This document shows, in pieces, positions 50,122 through 60,241 of a stretch of DNA of 64,000 bases. The stretch's first letter is position 1, and the number at the start of each line of letters is the position of its first letter. The position numbers and the translations under genes were made by a program. The notes under the pieces are model-generated. The model searched no databases. It saw only the letters and a list, made by a program, of their open reading frames with translations, and was not told the origin of the DNA. The DNA comes from Reinekea marinisedimentorum (GTDB taxonomy: Bacteria > Pseudomonadota > Gammaproteobacteria > Pseudomonadales > Natronospirillaceae), in the NCBI RefSeq assembly GCF_004341165.1, contig NZ_SLZR01000001.1, forward strand, positions 186,001 to 250,000. Direction: 5' to 3'.

Positions 50122-51498
50122 TTGAAAATCATATTGTTAGGTGCAGGTCAGGTCGGCGGCACCCTTGCTGAAAACCTTGCGTCTGAAGAAAACGACATCA
50201 CCGTTGTCGATACCGACGCCACCCGCTTACGCGAACTTCAGGACCGTATTGATATCCGAACCGTCAATGGCTTGGCTTCGTTGCCCGATATTCTCGAACG
50301 CGCCGGTGCCGACGATGCCGACATGCTCATCGCTGTGACCAACAGCGATGAAGTCAACATGATTGCCTGCCAGGTGGCGTTGACCCTGTTCCGCACGCCA
50401 ACCAAGATCGCCCGTATTCGCGACCCGCAATACATTCGCGATGCCGATAAGCTGTTCGCGCAGGATGCCGTGCCGGTTGATGTTCTGATCAGCCCCGAGC
50501 GGCTGGTGACCAACTATATTCAGCGCCTGATCGAAACGCCGGGAGCACTGCAGGTGCTCGACTTTGCCAGTGGCAAGTTGCAGCTAGTGGCGGTTAAGGC
50601 GGTTCATGGCGGTCTGCTGGTGGGTCAGGAGTTACGCTTCTTAAGGCACCACATGCCGTCGATTGAAACCCGGGTGGCGGCCATTTACCGCAAAGGCCGG
50701 GCGATTATTCCCGAAGGTTCAACGGTGATTGAAGCCGATGATGAGGTGTTCTTTATTGCCGGCAGCCACGATATCCGCGCGGTCATGAGTGAGTTGCGCC
50801 GCAAGGAAAGCAACTACAAGCGCATCGTTATTGCCGGTGGCGGTAACATTGGTTACCGGCTGGCACGCAGCATTGAAAAGCGTTATTCGGTGAAGGTATT
50901 GGAGCGTGACGAAGCCCGCTGCGAATGGCTCTCCAACCACCTGAAGCAGGCCATTGTGCTGCGGGGTGATGCGTCCGATCAGGAACTGCTGCTCGATGAA
51001 AACATCGAAGATACCGATGTCTTCATTGCTACGACCAACGACGATGAAGCCAACATCATGGCCTCGCTGCTGGCCAAGCGCCTGGGCGCGCGTAAGGTAA
51101 TGACGTTGATTAACAACACCGCCTATGTCGACTTGGTTCAGGGTGGCGATATCGATATTGCCATCTCGCCTTCCCAGTCGACCATCGGTAGCCTGCTGAC
51201 GCACGTGCGTCGCGGTGACATCGTAAATGTTCACTCACTGCGCCGTGGCGCAGCCGAGGCTATTGAGGCGGTGGCCCATGGTGATGCCCGTTCGTCTAAG
51301 GTGGTTGGTCGCTGTGTCGAAGATATCGATCTGCCGGAAGGCTGCACCATTGGTGCGATTGTGCGTAACGATGAGGTGATCATCGCGCACGATCTGACCA
51401 AAATTGAATCCGGGGATCATGTCATTCTGTTCCTGGTCGATAAACGCCGCACTGCCGATGTGGAAAAACTGTTCCAGGTGGGCTTCAGTTTCTTCTGA
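50122..51498 (+). CDS. trkA: Trk potassium uptake regulatory protein TrkA
   Basis: Cytoplasmic NAD(H)/ATP-binding gating subunit for TrkH/TrkG. 458 residues, with two tandem RCK units: [15 protein letters not shown] at the start and [15 protein letters not shown] near residue 235, each followed by a TrkA-C domain. The start is TTG at 50122 with AGGGG upstream. trkH follows after 58 bp. Confidence 0.97.
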   Translation: MKIILLGAGQVGGTLAENLASEENDITVVDTDATRLRELQDRIDIRTVNGLASLPDILERAGADDADMLIAVTNSDEVNMIACQVALTLFRTPTKIARIRDPQYIRDADKLFAQDAVPVDVLISPERLVTNYIQRLIETPGALQVLDFASGKLQLVAVKAVHGGLLVGQELRFLRHHMPSIETRVAAIYRKGRAIIPEGSTVIEADDEVFFIAGSHDIRAVMSELRRKESNYKRIVIAGGGNIGYRLARSIEKRYSVKVLERDEARCEWLSNHLKQAIVLRGDASDQELLLDENIEDTDVFIATTNDDEANIMASLLAKRLGARKVMTLINNTAYVDLVQGGDIDIAISPSQSTIGSLLTHVRRGDIVNVHSLRRGAAEAIEAVAHGDARSSKVVGRCVEDIDLPEGCTIGAIVRNDEVIIAHDLTKIESGDHVILFLVDKRRTADVEKLFQVGFSFF

Positions 51499-51556
51499 AG
51501 CCTGTTTTCCAGGCTTTTACGGCTGCTGAATCAAACAGGAAATTGATCCCAACGCT

Positions 51557-53005
51557 ATGCAATATCGCCTAACGCTTAAAATTCTGGGTCTGCTGCTCAT
51601 GGTGTTCAGCTTGACCATGCTGCCCTCGATATTGGTCTCGCTGATCTATGACGACGGCGCTCATCACGCCTTTATTGTGGCCTTCCTGTGGGTTATTGCG
51701 GTGGGCTTTGGCATGTGGCTGCCGGTGCGCAACTGGCAGAAGGAAATGCGCACCCGCGATGGCTTTTTGGTGACGGTGCTGTTCTGGCTGGTGCTGGGCA
51801 TTGCCGGCTCCATCCCGCTTTTTTTGGCACCGGAGGTACACCTTTCCTATACCGACGCCTTTTTTGAGTCATTCAGTGGCCTGACCACGACCGGTGCCAC
51901 GGTGATTACCGGCATCGATGACCTGCCCAAGAGTATTCTGTTTTACCGCCAGCAGCTGCAGTGGCTGGGCGGAATGGGGATTATTGTTCTCGCCGTGGCG
52001 GTACTGCCCATGCTCGGTATTGGCGGCATGCAGCTGTACCGCACCGAAACCCCCGGGCCGGTCAAAGACAGTAAGCTGACTCCGCGTATCGCCGAAACCG
52101 CCAAGGCGCTCTGGTATATCTATTTAACCCTGACGCTGGTTTGCGGCGCTGCCTACTGGGCGGCAGGCATGAGCTTCTTTGATGCCATTTCGCACAGCTT
52201 TTCTACCGTGGCCATCGGCGGCTTCTCAACGCACGATGCCTCCATAGGCTATTTTAACAGCGTTACCATCGAGCTGATCGCCGTGGTCTTTATGCTGCTG
52301 TCCTCGGCGAATTTCGGGCTGCACTATGTGGCCTGGAACAGCCGCTCTATCAAGCACTACTTTCTTGACCCGGAATACCGGGCGTTTCAGGTTATCGCTC
52401 TGGTGCTGGCCAGCATGACATCCATCACCTTGCTGTTGATCCATACCTACACGCCGTTTGAATCGTTCCGTTATGGCATATTTGAAAGCATCAGCCTGCT
52501 GACCACCACCGGCTTTGCTACCGCAGACTTCACCATCTGGCCGTTGTTCGCGCCTTTTGTGCTGTTCATGGCGTCCTTTATTGGTGGCTGTGCCGGCTCC
52601 ACCGCCGGCGGTATGAAGGTGGTGCGGGTACTGCTCATCTTCAAGCAGGGCCTGCGCGAGATTAAGCGGCTGATTCACCCCAAGGGGGTGTTCTCGGTCA
52701 AGGTGGGTAACCGGAAAGTCAGCGATAAGGTCGTGGAATCGGTCTGGGGCTTTTTCAGCGTTTATATTCTGGCGTACGGGCTCATCTTCTTTGGCTTGCT
52801 CGCCTGCGGGCTCGATTTTGTCACCACCTGGTCAGCGGTTGGCTCGGCGTTAAATAACCTGGGGCCGGGGCTCGGTGAGGTGGCGCTGCACTATGGCAAT
52901 ATTCCCGGCGTTGCCAAATGGCTGTTGTGCCTGGCCATGCTGCTCGGCCGGCTGGAAATTTTCACGCTGCTGGTGTTGTTTACGCCGCAGTATTGGCGGA
53001 AGTGA
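51557..53005 (+). CDS. trkH: Trk potassium transporter TrkH
   Basis: Potassium-translocating membrane subunit. 482 residues, four M1-P-M2 repeats with pore loops: FSGLTTTGATVITG (filter 1), FSTVAIGGFSTHD (filter 2), SLLTTTGFATADF (filter 3) and ALNNLGPGLGEV (filter 4). In operon with trkA. Followed by a GC-rich hairpin. Confidence 0.97.
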   Translation: MQYRLTLKILGLLLMVFSLTMLPSILVSLIYDDGAHHAFIVAFLWVIAVGFGMWLPVRNWQKEMRTRDGFLVTVLFWLVLGIAGSIPLFLAPEVHLSYTDAFFESFSGLTTTGATVITGIDDLPKSILFYRQQLQWLGGMGIIVLAVAVLPMLGIGGMQLYRTETPGPVKDSKLTPRIAETAKALWYIYLTLTLVCGAAYWAAGMSFFDAISHSFSTVAIGGFSTHDASIGYFNSVTIELIAVVFMLLSSANFGLHYVAWNSRSIKHYFLDPEYRAFQVIALVLASMTSITLLLIHTYTPFESFRYGIFESISLLTTTGFATADFTIWPLFAPFVLFMASFIGGCAGSTAGGMKVVRVLLIFKQGLREIKRLIHPKGVFSVKVGNRKVSDKVVESVWGFFSVYILAYGLIFFGLLACGLDFVTTWSAVGSALNNLGPGLGEVALHYGNIPGVAKWLLCLAMLLGRLEIFTLLVLFTPQYWRK

Positions 53006-53008
53006 TTA

Positions 53009-53039
53009 AAGGCCGCGGTTGCGGCCTTGGGCCGTTTTT
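53009..53039 (+). terminator. Terminator-like hairpin after trkH
   Basis: Stem AAGGCCGC, loop GGTT, GCGGCCTT (53009-53028), with TTTTT about 8 nt later. The T tract is offset, so efficiency is uncertain. Convergent genes meet here. Confidence 0.6.
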
Positions 53040-53048
53040 AGCCTAAGA

Positions 53049-53717
53049 TTAAAAGCGAAGCTTTAATCCAAACTGGATTGCACGAATCTCATCTGTTGCT
53101 GACAATCCGGCGTCGAAGTCATCATTGTATTCATCAAAATCGTAGGTCCCATCTGACTCTTCAACCTTTGTATAGTCAACGTCATTGTGAATATACCGCA
53201 GTACATAATAGGCTTCTAAATCTCTATCCAGACTTGCAGGGATTGCAAGAAAGCGTAATTCAGCATTAAAGCCATAGGATGTATCCGCTTTCACGAACGC
53301 GTCTTCACCGTCATACTGTCGCCAGAAGGTGGGGTACAACAGTATTGAGGCACCACCAGCAACGGACCAGCGCCGGGTTATGTCATAGTTCAGGTTTAAA
53401 AATACGGGGAAGAAATAGTAGGCATCGGAAATGTCATATCCGTCAGTATCGGTGGCATCCATCGACTTGAACTGGGCTCCGATTCGGGCATCAAAGGCAA
53501 AATCTCCGATCCTGAGAAATTCTGATCCAATCAGCAAGCCGAAACCGTCACCTGCAACGAGTTGTTCATCACTGCCATTGGTGTAGCTATATTCTGAAAT
53601 GCCCACTGCAGGATCACGGGTTACGTCCCAGCCAATAAAGGGCTCAATATCAAATGCATTGGCCACGTTAGCGCTAAGGCAAATAACCGATGCGGCTACG
53701 AGGTTTTTAATACACAT
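53049..53717 (-). CDS. Outer-membrane beta-barrel-like protein
   Basis: 222 residues from the ATG at 53717 (AAGGA upstream; the frame extends to 53768). Signal peptide about 1-22 (ANA-F). The mature protein has repeated amphipathic strands (FDIEPFIGWDV, FAFDARIGAQFKSM, AYYVLRYIHND) and ends IQFGLKLRF with the terminal Phe used for barrel assembly. Acidic, with Asp/Glu-rich loops. Probably an eight- to ten-strand barrel. Function unknown. Not similar in detail to the one at 18474. Confidence 0.65.
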   Translation of the reverse strand: MCIKNLVAASVICLSANVANAFDIEPFIGWDVTRDPAVGISEYSYTNGSDEQLVAGDGFGLLIGSEFLRIGDFAFDARIGAQFKSMDATDTDGYDISDAYYFFPVFLNLNYDITRRWSVAGGASILLYPTFWRQYDGEDAFVKADTSYGFNAELRFLAIPASLDRDLEAYYVLRYIHNDVDYTKVEESDGTYDFDEYNDDFDAGLSATDEIRAIQFGLKLRF

Positions 53718-53927
53718 ATCATTTCCTTGATTTTCTTTCTGCACGAAACATTTACCAGTTGAGCACAAAAATTACACTTTGTAACGCCACTCAGCTCAAG
53801 TGCCGGGCAGATTTCCAGTTTTCTTGCTGCGGCGCGTTATACAGAATCCCGCATGACCCGCCCTTGTACGCTGTGTATAATGGCGCCCTTTTCATTTTCT
53901 GCTGTTGCGCAAGGCGAGATAATCACC

Positions 53928-54890
53928 GTGACGACTAAAACACCTTCCGAAACATTGACGTTTCAAGATCTGATTCTGACCTTACAAAAGTACTGGGCCG
54001 ACCAGGGCTGTGTAGTTCTTCAACCTCTCGATATGGAAGTCGGTGCCGGTACCTCGCACCCTGCAACCTTCCTGCGTGCGTTAGGGCCGGAAACCTGGAA
54101 CGCTGCCTACGTGCAGCCTTCGCGCCGCCCAACCGATGGCCGCTACGGTGAAAACCCGAACCGTCTGCAGCATTACTATCAGTATCAGGTGGTGTTGAAG
54201 CCAAGCCCGGATAATATTCAGGAGCTGTACTTAGGCTCGCTGGTGGCGATCGGCATCGACCCGACCGTTTACGACATTCGCTTCGTTGAAGATAACTGGG
54301 AGAACCCAACGCTGGGTGCCTGGGGTCTCGGCTGGGAAGTCTGGCTGAATGGCATGGAAGTGACTCAGTTTACCTACTTCCAGCAGGTGGGCGGCCTGGA
54401 GTGCTACCCGGTGACCGGTGAAATCACCTATGGTTTGGAGCGTCTGGCCATGTACATTCAGGGCGTCGACAGCGTTTATGACCTGATCTGGACCGTCGGC
54501 CCGGATGGTACGCCGGTGACCTACGGCGATGTATTCCATCAGAACGAGGTGGAGCAATCGACCTACAACTTTGAACACGCCGATGTGAAAGAGCTGTTCC
54601 ATCAGTTTGACTACCACGCGGCCGAAGCTGAAAAACTGATCGCGGCCAACCTGCCGTTGCCGGCCTATGAGCAGATTCTGAAATCCGGCCACACCTTTAA
54701 CCTGCTGGATGCCCGCAAGGCGATCTCGGTTACCGAGCGTCAGCGCTACATTCTGCAGATTCGTACGCTTTCGCGTGCGGTGGCAAAAGGCTATTACGAT
54801 TCCCGCCTGAGACTTGGCTTCCCGCAAGCCCCGGAAGCCTTACGAGACGAAGTCATTGCCAAAGAAGCTGCGCAGGGAGAGAAAAAATAA
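53928..54890 (+). CDS. glyQ: Glycyl-tRNA synthetase alpha subunit
   Basis: Catalytic subunit of the alpha2beta2 class II synthetase. 320 residues from the GTG at 53928, preceded by AAGGCGAG; the frame reaches back to 53853 but that N-terminus has no counterpart in the family. Highly conserved parts: [71 protein letters not shown]. Its stop overlaps the glyS start by 1 nt (TAATG). Confidence 0.96.
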   Translation: MTTKTPSETLTFQDLILTLQKYWADQGCVVLQPLDMEVGAGTSHPATFLRALGPETWNAAYVQPSRRPTDGRYGENPNRLQHYYQYQVVLKPSPDNIQELYLGSLVAIGIDPTVYDIRFVEDNWENPTLGAWGLGWEVWLNGMEVTQFTYFQQVGGLECYPVTGEITYGLERLAMYIQGVDSVYDLIWTVGPDGTPVTYGDVFHQNEVEQSTYNFEHADVKELFHQFDYHAAEAEKLIAANLPLPAYEQILKSGHTFNLLDARKAISVTERQRYILQIRTLSRAVAKGYYDSRLRLGFPQAPEALRDEVIAKEAAQGEKK

Positions 54891-56956
54891 TGTCGACTGC
54901 TGATTTTCTGATTGAACTGGGCACCGAAGAGCTGCCACCTAAAGCACTGCGTACCCTGAAAAACGCCTTTGCCGACGGCATTATCGACCGCTTGAAGGCC
55001 GCCGGCGTCAACTTTGAATCGACCGAGCGCTTCGGTGCTCCCCGCCGGTTGGCGCTGACCCTGACGGGCCTCGACCTGCAGCAGCCCGATGAGACCATTG
55101 AGCGTCGCGGCCCTTCCGTTGCCGCCGCCTTTGATGCCGACGGTAACCCGACCAAAGCCGTTCAGGGTTTTGCCCGCGGTTGTGGTGTATCGGTTGACGA
55201 GCTGGAAACGGTCGAAACCCCGAAAGGCCCATGGCTGATGTACCGTGGTACCAAGCCAGGCCAAGCCACCAAAGAATTGCTGCCATCCATTGTGCAGGAA
55301 ACACTGGATAGCCTGCCGATCCCTAAGCGTATGCGCTGGGGTGCGCGCCGTGATGAATTCGTTCGTCCGGTTAAATGGCTGCTGATGCTGTTGGGTGAAG
55401 AGGTTGTACCGGCCACGGTCTATGGCGTTGAATCGGGTAATACCACGCGCGGCCACCGCTTCCATGCGCCAAAAGAGATTGTTATCAAGCGTGCAGCCGA
55501 TTACGAAAGCACGCTGATGACCGAAGGCAAGGTGATGGCATCGTTCGCTAAGCGTCACGAAAAAATCGCTGCCGATGCCAAGCAGGCTGCCTCGTCCAAG
55601 GGCGTGGTTGCAGTCATTGATTCCGACCTGCTCGATGAAGTGACGGCGCTGAACGAATGGCCGGTGGCGTTAGTCGGCCAGTTTGAAGAGCGCTTCCTGG
55701 AGGTTCCGGCAGAAGCGCTGATGTCTTCCATGGAAGAGCATCAAAAGTATTTCCCGACGGTAAACACGCAGGGTGAAATCCAGCCTTACTTCGTGTTTAT
55801 CGCCAACATAGAAAGCCAGGACCCGCAGATTGTCGTTGAGGGCAACGAAAAGGTGATTCGCCCTCGCTTGGCCGATGCCGCTTTCTTCTGGGAAACGGAC
55901 AAGAAAACGCCGCTGGCGGATCGCGTTGAGAAGCTCAAAACCGTCATGTTCCAGCAGCAGCTGGGCAGCGTTTACAACAAGGTTGAGCGCATTCAGAAAA
56001 CGGCCGGTTACATCGCCGGTAAGATTGATGCCTCGGTATCTGAAGCCGAACGTGCCGCTTACCTGTCTAAGGCGGACCTTGTCACCGATATGGTGTTTGA
56101 ATTTACCGATCTGCAGGGCATTGCCGGCCGCTACTATGCGATTGCCGACGGCGAAGCCGAAGCCGTAGCCGAAGCCATTCTGGAGCAATACAAGCCCGCC
56201 GGTGCCGGTGATGCACTGCCGGAAACCCGCGAGGGTATGGCGGTCGCACTGTCGGATCGACTGGATAACCTGTCCGGTCTGTTTGGCATTGGCCAGCCGC
56301 CAACGGGTACCAAAGACCCGTTCGCCCTGCGCCGCGCCGCATTGGGTGTCTTGCGCATTATTGTTGAGCGTGAGCTGGATCTGGACCTGGTTGATCTGGT
56401 CACCTTTGCCGCCGATCAGCACGCCGACCTGCCGCAGCGCGATGAGGTGGTCAGCGATGTGGTGCAGTATGTTCTGGATCGCTTCAGCGCCTGGTATGCC
56501 GATGAGGGCTTCCGTGCGGAAATCTTCCAGTCGGTGCGTGCGTTAGCACTCACTAACCCGTACGACATCGATTTGCGGGTCCGTGCCGTGGCTGAGTTCA
56601 GTAAGCTGGAACAGGCTGAAGCACTGGCCGCCGGAAACAAGCGCGTCTCGAACATTCTGTCCAAGGCCGATGTCGACATCAGCGATGAGGTTAACCCGTC
56701 GTTGTTTGAAGAGGCGGCAGAACGTGAACTGTTTGCCGCGCTCGACAGCGCCACCAGCGTGGTCAGCACGGCCGTCGCCGAGGCCGATTACACGGCGGCA
56801 CTGAATGAACTGGCGGGCCTGCGCGATGTGGTCGACAGCTTCTTCGATGGCGTTATGGTGAATGCCGATGACGAGAAGATCCGTCTGAACCGTTTGGCAT
56901 TGCTGGCCAAGCTGCGCAGCCTGTTCATGCAGGTGGCGGATATTTCGGTTCTGTAA
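54890..56956 (+). CDS. glyS: Glycyl-tRNA synthetase beta subunit
   Basis: tRNA-recognising subunit of the heterotetrameric enzyme. 688 residues, normal length. Begins DFLIELGTEELPPKAL and holds RMRWGARRDEFVRPVKWL, ALMSSMEEHQKYFP and PFALRRAALGVLRII in order; a C-terminal anticodon-binding domain follows. Translationally coupled to glyQ. Confidence 0.98.
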   Translation: MSTADFLIELGTEELPPKALRTLKNAFADGIIDRLKAAGVNFESTERFGAPRRLALTLTGLDLQQPDETIERRGPSVAAAFDADGNPTKAVQGFARGCGVSVDELETVETPKGPWLMYRGTKPGQATKELLPSIVQETLDSLPIPKRMRWGARRDEFVRPVKWLLMLLGEEVVPATVYGVESGNTTRGHRFHAPKEIVIKRAADYESTLMTEGKVMASFAKRHEKIAADAKQAASSKGVVAVIDSDLLDEVTALNEWPVALVGQFEERFLEVPAEALMSSMEEHQKYFPTVNTQGEIQPYFVFIANIESQDPQIVVEGNEKVIRPRLADAAFFWETDKKTPLADRVEKLKTVMFQQQLGSVYNKVERIQKTAGYIAGKIDASVSEAERAAYLSKADLVTDMVFEFTDLQGIAGRYYAIADGEAEAVAEAILEQYKPAGAGDALPETREGMAVALSDRLDNLSGLFGIGQPPTGTKDPFALRRAALGVLRIIVERELDLDLVDLVTFAADQHADLPQRDEVVSDVVQYVLDRFSAWYADEGFRAEIFQSVRALALTNPYDIDLRVRAVAEFSKLEQAEALAAGNKRVSNILSKADVDISDEVNPSLFEEAAERELFAALDSATSVVSTAVAEADYTAALNELAGLRDVVDSFFDGVMVNADDEKIRLNRLALLAKLRSLFMQVADISVL

Positions 56957-56981
56957 GGGCTGAAACTAGCCACTGTACTTC

Positions 56982-57089
56982 GGCAGAGCAGTCGGTCGCC
57001 GGTTTCGAGGCGTCGCTCACAGGGATGTGAGCGCCGAGCTATAGGGATATATTCACGCGTACTCGAAACCGGCGACCGGCTGATCTGCC
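56982..57089. repeat. Long palindromic intergenic repeat
   Basis: 108 bp between glyS and mutM. Outer arms: a perfect 17-bp inverted repeat at 56993-57009 and 57062-57078 (arm starts CGGTCGCCGG), extended further out by GGCAGA/TCTGCC. Inside is a hairpin CGCTCAC, loop AGGGAT, GTGAGCG (57014-57033). I recall similar sequences with TCACAGGGATGTGAGCG and CTATAGGGATATATTCACG cores as dispersed repeats in several gammaproteobacteria; a search is needed to confirm. It is different from the terminator-flanked repeat. Confidence 0.75.
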
Positions 57090-57126
57090 AGACCCAGCCA
57101 CCCAACCTGATCAGCAAGGCTTCAAG

Positions 57127-57945
57127 ATGCCCGAATTACCCGAAGTCGAAACAACCAAACGCGGCATTGCACCGCACATTGAAGGCCGCCGTATATCACG
57201 CATCACCATTCGCGATAAGCGTTTACGCTGGCCGGTGGATGACGAACTGGCCGAATGGGCGCAGGACCAGACCATTCAGGCCGTTGAGCGGCGCTCCAAG
57301 TACCTGATTATTCGCCTGGAAAAGGGCGTCTTGCTGATTCATCTGGGGATGTCCGGTAATCTGCGTATTCTGTTTGATGACCCAACGCCGAATAAACACG
57401 ATCACTTTGATATCGAACTCGATAACGGTACCCGCCTGCGCTACCACGACCCTCGCCGCTTCGGAGCCTTTATGCACAGCGTTGAGCCGGTCATTGAGCA
57501 CCCGCTGATCGCCCATTTAGGACCGGAGCCACTCACCGATGCCTTTTCCAGTGATTACCTCTACCGCGCCTGCCGTAAACGTAAGACCAAGATTAAAACC
57601 CTGATCATGGATGCCAAGGTGGTGGTCGGCGTGGGTAACATCTACGCCAACGAAGCGCTGTTTTTGGCCGGTATTTACCCGCACAAGCAGGCGGGCAGAA
57701 TCACCAAAGCGCAGGCCGAACGGCTGACCGATTGCATCAAGCAGGTGCTGGCAAAAGCCATTGATCAGGGCGGCACCACATTGAAAGACTTTGTCGGTGG
57801 CGATGGCAAGCCGGGTTACTTTGCCCAGTCGCTGAATGTCTACGGCCGTGCCGGGCTGCCCTGCTTAACCTGTGGCACGCTGATTAAAGAAATGCGCACC
57901 AATAACCGCAGTACCTGCTACTGTAAAACCTGTCAGCCGAATTGA
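57127..57945 (+). CDS. mutM: Formamidopyrimidine-DNA glycosylase
   Basis: Removes 8-oxoguanine and FapyG from DNA, with AP lyase activity. 272 residues. Catalytic N-terminus PELPEVET (Pro after Met removal), H2TH region with [12 protein letters not shown], and a C-terminal zinc finger with Cys pairs in [14 protein letters not shown] and CYCKTCQ. Between glyS and pdxH. Confidence 0.97.
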   Translation: MPELPEVETTKRGIAPHIEGRRISRITIRDKRLRWPVDDELAEWAQDQTIQAVERRSKYLIIRLEKGVLLIHLGMSGNLRILFDDPTPNKHDHFDIELDNGTRLRYHDPRRFGAFMHSVEPVIEHPLIAHLGPEPLTDAFSSDYLYRACRKRKTKIKTLIMDAKVVVGVGNIYANEALFLAGIYPHKQAGRITKAQAERLTDCIKQVLAKAIDQGGTTLKDFVGGDGKPGYFAQSLNVYGRAGLPCLTCGTLIKEMRTNNRSTCYCKTCQPN

Positions 57946-58003
57946 GGTCGGTCATCGGATAGTCTTTCCGTTACCTGCCGGATCATTGATAGAAGAGATA
58001 AAC

Positions 58004-58645
58004 ATGAAACTCGAAGATATCCGCCGCGAATACACCCTGGCCGGTTTAAGCCGTGAGCAGCTGGTCGCCAGCCCTATTGATCAGTTCGACGCCTGGTTCA
58101 AGCAGGCCGTTGATGCCAAGCTGAGTGCCGACCCGACAGCGATGTCGCTGGCCACGGTCGACTCTGAAGGTCAGCCAAGTCAGCGTATCGTGCTGCTGAA
58201 GAATTTTGATGACAAGGGTTTCGTGTTTTATACCAACCTGGAAAGTCATAAAGCCAAGGATATTGCCGGCAATAACAAGGTGAGCCTTCACTTCGCCTGG
58301 ACGCCGCTTGAGCGTCAGGTGATCATCTACGGCGAAGCCGAAAAACTGAGCGTGGCCGAAGCCACCCGTTACTTTATATCCCGTCCGCGTGAAAGCCAGA
58401 TTGCCGCCTGGACCAGCCATCAGAGCCAAAAAATCGGCTCCCGTAAGCTGCTTGAGCAGGCGTTTGACCAAATGAAACGTAAGTTCAGCGAAGGCGAAAT
58501 CCCATTGCCGTCCTTCTGGGGTGGCTATCGGGTTAAGCCGGTTAAGATTGAATTCTGGCAGGGCCGTGGGTCGCGCCTGCATGACCGCTTTATATACATT
58601 AAACAGGCCGATGGCAGCTGGGCGCTGGAACGGCTGCAGCCCTGA
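58004..58645 (+). CDS. pdxH: Pyridoxamine 5'-phosphate oxidase
   Basis: FMN enzyme oxidising PNP/PMP to pyridoxal 5'-phosphate. 213 residues from the ATG at 58004 (AGAAGAG upstream). Markers: [87 protein letters not shown]. With pdxJ at 26417 it gives two separate B6 genes in the window. Confidence 0.96.
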   Translation: MKLEDIRREYTLAGLSREQLVASPIDQFDAWFKQAVDAKLSADPTAMSLATVDSEGQPSQRIVLLKNFDDKGFVFYTNLESHKAKDIAGNNKVSLHFAWTPLERQVIIYGEAEKLSVAEATRYFISRPRESQIAAWTSHQSQKIGSRKLLEQAFDQMKRKFSEGEIPLPSFWGGYRVKPVKIEFWQGRGSRLHDRFIYIKQADGSWALERLQP

Positions 58646-58727
58646 TCTGCGACTAAAGATAATTTGTATATAAGTAATTTCTTAACTAGCCTCTAAGCAG
58701 CAGATTCACTGCTCATGGAGGTTAGTT

Positions 58728-58931
58728 ATGAAAGTTAATATGGGTTCCACAGATCGTACTGCCAGGTTAGTTGTCGGCCTGCTGTTTTTACTGGCTGTCG
58801 TGATGGGCTGGGTTTCCGGAGTGTTGGCTGTTGTGCTGGGAGTCTTAGGCGTTGTTTTTATCGTCACGGCGATTATCCGGTTTTGCCCGCTGTACTTGCC
58901 GCTTGGCCTAAATACCTGCAAACGAAAGTAA
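58728..58931 (+). CDS. DUF2892 (YgaP-like) small inner-membrane protein
   Basis: 67 residues, two membrane helices. Pattern MGSTDRTARLVVGLL at the start and FCPLYLPLGLNTCK at the end is typical of DUF2892, whose role is not established. GGAGG lies 7 nt before the ATG at 58728. Short, compact and monocistronic. Confidence 0.88.
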   Translation: MKVNMGSTDRTARLVVGLLFLLAVVMGWVSGVLAVVLGVLGVVFIVTAIIRFCPLYLPLGLNTCKRK

Positions 58932-58946
58932 GGCAGCCACCGGCCC

Positions 58947-60155
58947 TTACAGGAAGGGTCGAATATCGATGCCCAGCTGACGGGCATCGAGCGTATTGGT
59001 AATTTGGGTGCGGGTGCCCCGATTTGCCAGATCAAGATCCTCTGGCGGAATCAGCTCCTGCATTCGGGTGCTGTAAAAGGCGCGCACAACCGGCAGCTTG
59101 GGCTGGCGCCGGTTGGCTTCAATAATGACCGCCGCGGTACCGTTGGAAAGCTCCACCAGGGTCCCCACCGGGTAAACCGATAAGCAGCGAATGAAGTCGT
59201 ACACCAGCTCCTTATCCAGGTGGAAAATACTCCACTCAATAAGCTTCTTCATTGCCTCGTTGGGCGACATACCTTCGTGATAAACCCGGTCTGCGGTGAT
59301 CGCATCGTAAACATCACAGATGGCAGACATGCGGCCATAAACGGTAATTTGTTCCGCCGGTAAATTCCGTGGGTAACCACTGCCATCCAGGCGTTCGTGA
59401 TGGAGGCCACAGATGGAGCGGGTAATATCGGACAGCCCTGCGGTGACATCAAGAATGCGCTCGCCATAGGTGACATGGCGTTTCATCTCTTCCCATTCCT
59501 TGGGCTCCAGCTTGCCGGGCTTGTTGAGAATTTCATCCGGAACCAGGATTTTACCGATATCGTGCAGCAGCCCGCCAGCCACCAGTTGACGGGTGGTCTG
59601 CTCGTCGAACCTGCGTGCCCGTGCGAAGATGCCCAGCAGCACGCCAACGTTGACGGAATGCTCCAGCAGGTACTTATCCTTGGAACGAATATGGGAAAGG
59701 CAGGCTAAGGCGTTTTCATTGGTGTTGAGCGAGCTAATGATGTCGTCGGCGGTTTCTTCGACGGCATCGGCATCGACACCCTTGCCGGCTTTAATGTCAT
59801 CGAGAATGCCACCAATCAGTGTTTTGGCTTTTTTGTGCTGTTTCTCAGCGTTCTCACGCTCTTCGCTCAGAGCTGTCCGCAAACCCGGTTGGGCACCACT
59901 CTGTGCTACCAGCGAGTTGAACTGGTTGGCCTGCAGCTGCTTGACGGGATCTGCTATAGCAGCACTCTCGCAATCGGCCCCTTTGTCGGTATCGATGTAG
60001 AGTTCTTTCACGCCCAAAGCCCGAACCTTATCGATGGTCGATTGATACTTGATCAACCCGCGACGGGATGCATTTTGCCTCGGAACCCACTGGTTATTGA
60101 GGTCGCAAATGTACATTCCGATAGACAGATCATCGATGGAAATTTTTTTTATCAC
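58947..60155 (-). CDS. HD-GYP c-di-GMP phosphodiesterase with DUF3391
   Basis: 402 residues. N-terminal DUF3391 (about 1-130: DLSIGMYICDLNNQWV...), then an HD-GYP domain with HSVNVGVLLG, the metal site GGLLHDIGKILVPDEIL near residue 198 and HHERLDGSGYPRNL near 260, so the GYP motif is intact and c-di-GMP hydrolysis is likely. No membrane span: cytoplasmic. Third c-di-GMP protein of the window. Confidence 0.92.
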   Translation of the reverse strand: MIKKISIDDLSIGMYICDLNNQWVPRQNASRRGLIKYQSTIDKVRALGVKELYIDTDKGADCESAAIADPVKQLQANQFNSLVAQSGAQPGLRTALSEERENAEKQHKKAKTLIGGILDDIKAGKGVDADAVEETADDIISSLNTNENALACLSHIRSKDKYLLEHSVNVGVLLGIFARARRFDEQTTRQLVAGGLLHDIGKILVPDEILNKPGKLEPKEWEEMKRHVTYGERILDVTAGLSDITRSICGLHHERLDGSGYPRNLPAEQITVYGRMSAICDVYDAITADRVYHEGMSPNEAMKKLIEWSIFHLDKELVYDFIRCLSVYPVGTLVELSNGTAAVIIEANRRQPKLPVVRAFYSTRMQELIPPEDLDLANRGTRTQITNTLDARQLGIDIRPFL

Positions 60156-60241
60156 TTAAGGGGCTCGGCGTTAGTGCATGTTTATCAGCTTAGCTTAAAA
60201 ACGATGCATCATCGTGTTTTTAAAGCGGTAGGCCGGATATT

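Noticed and set aside
54853-55558. Long minus-strand frames over glyQ/glyS
   Set aside because: Result of the codon bias of glyS; no homology pattern.
56788-57117. Minus-strand frame of 109 codons over the glyS end and the palindrome
   Set aside because: Runs through the coding end of glyS and the intergenic palindrome; peptide of the repeat, no start signals.
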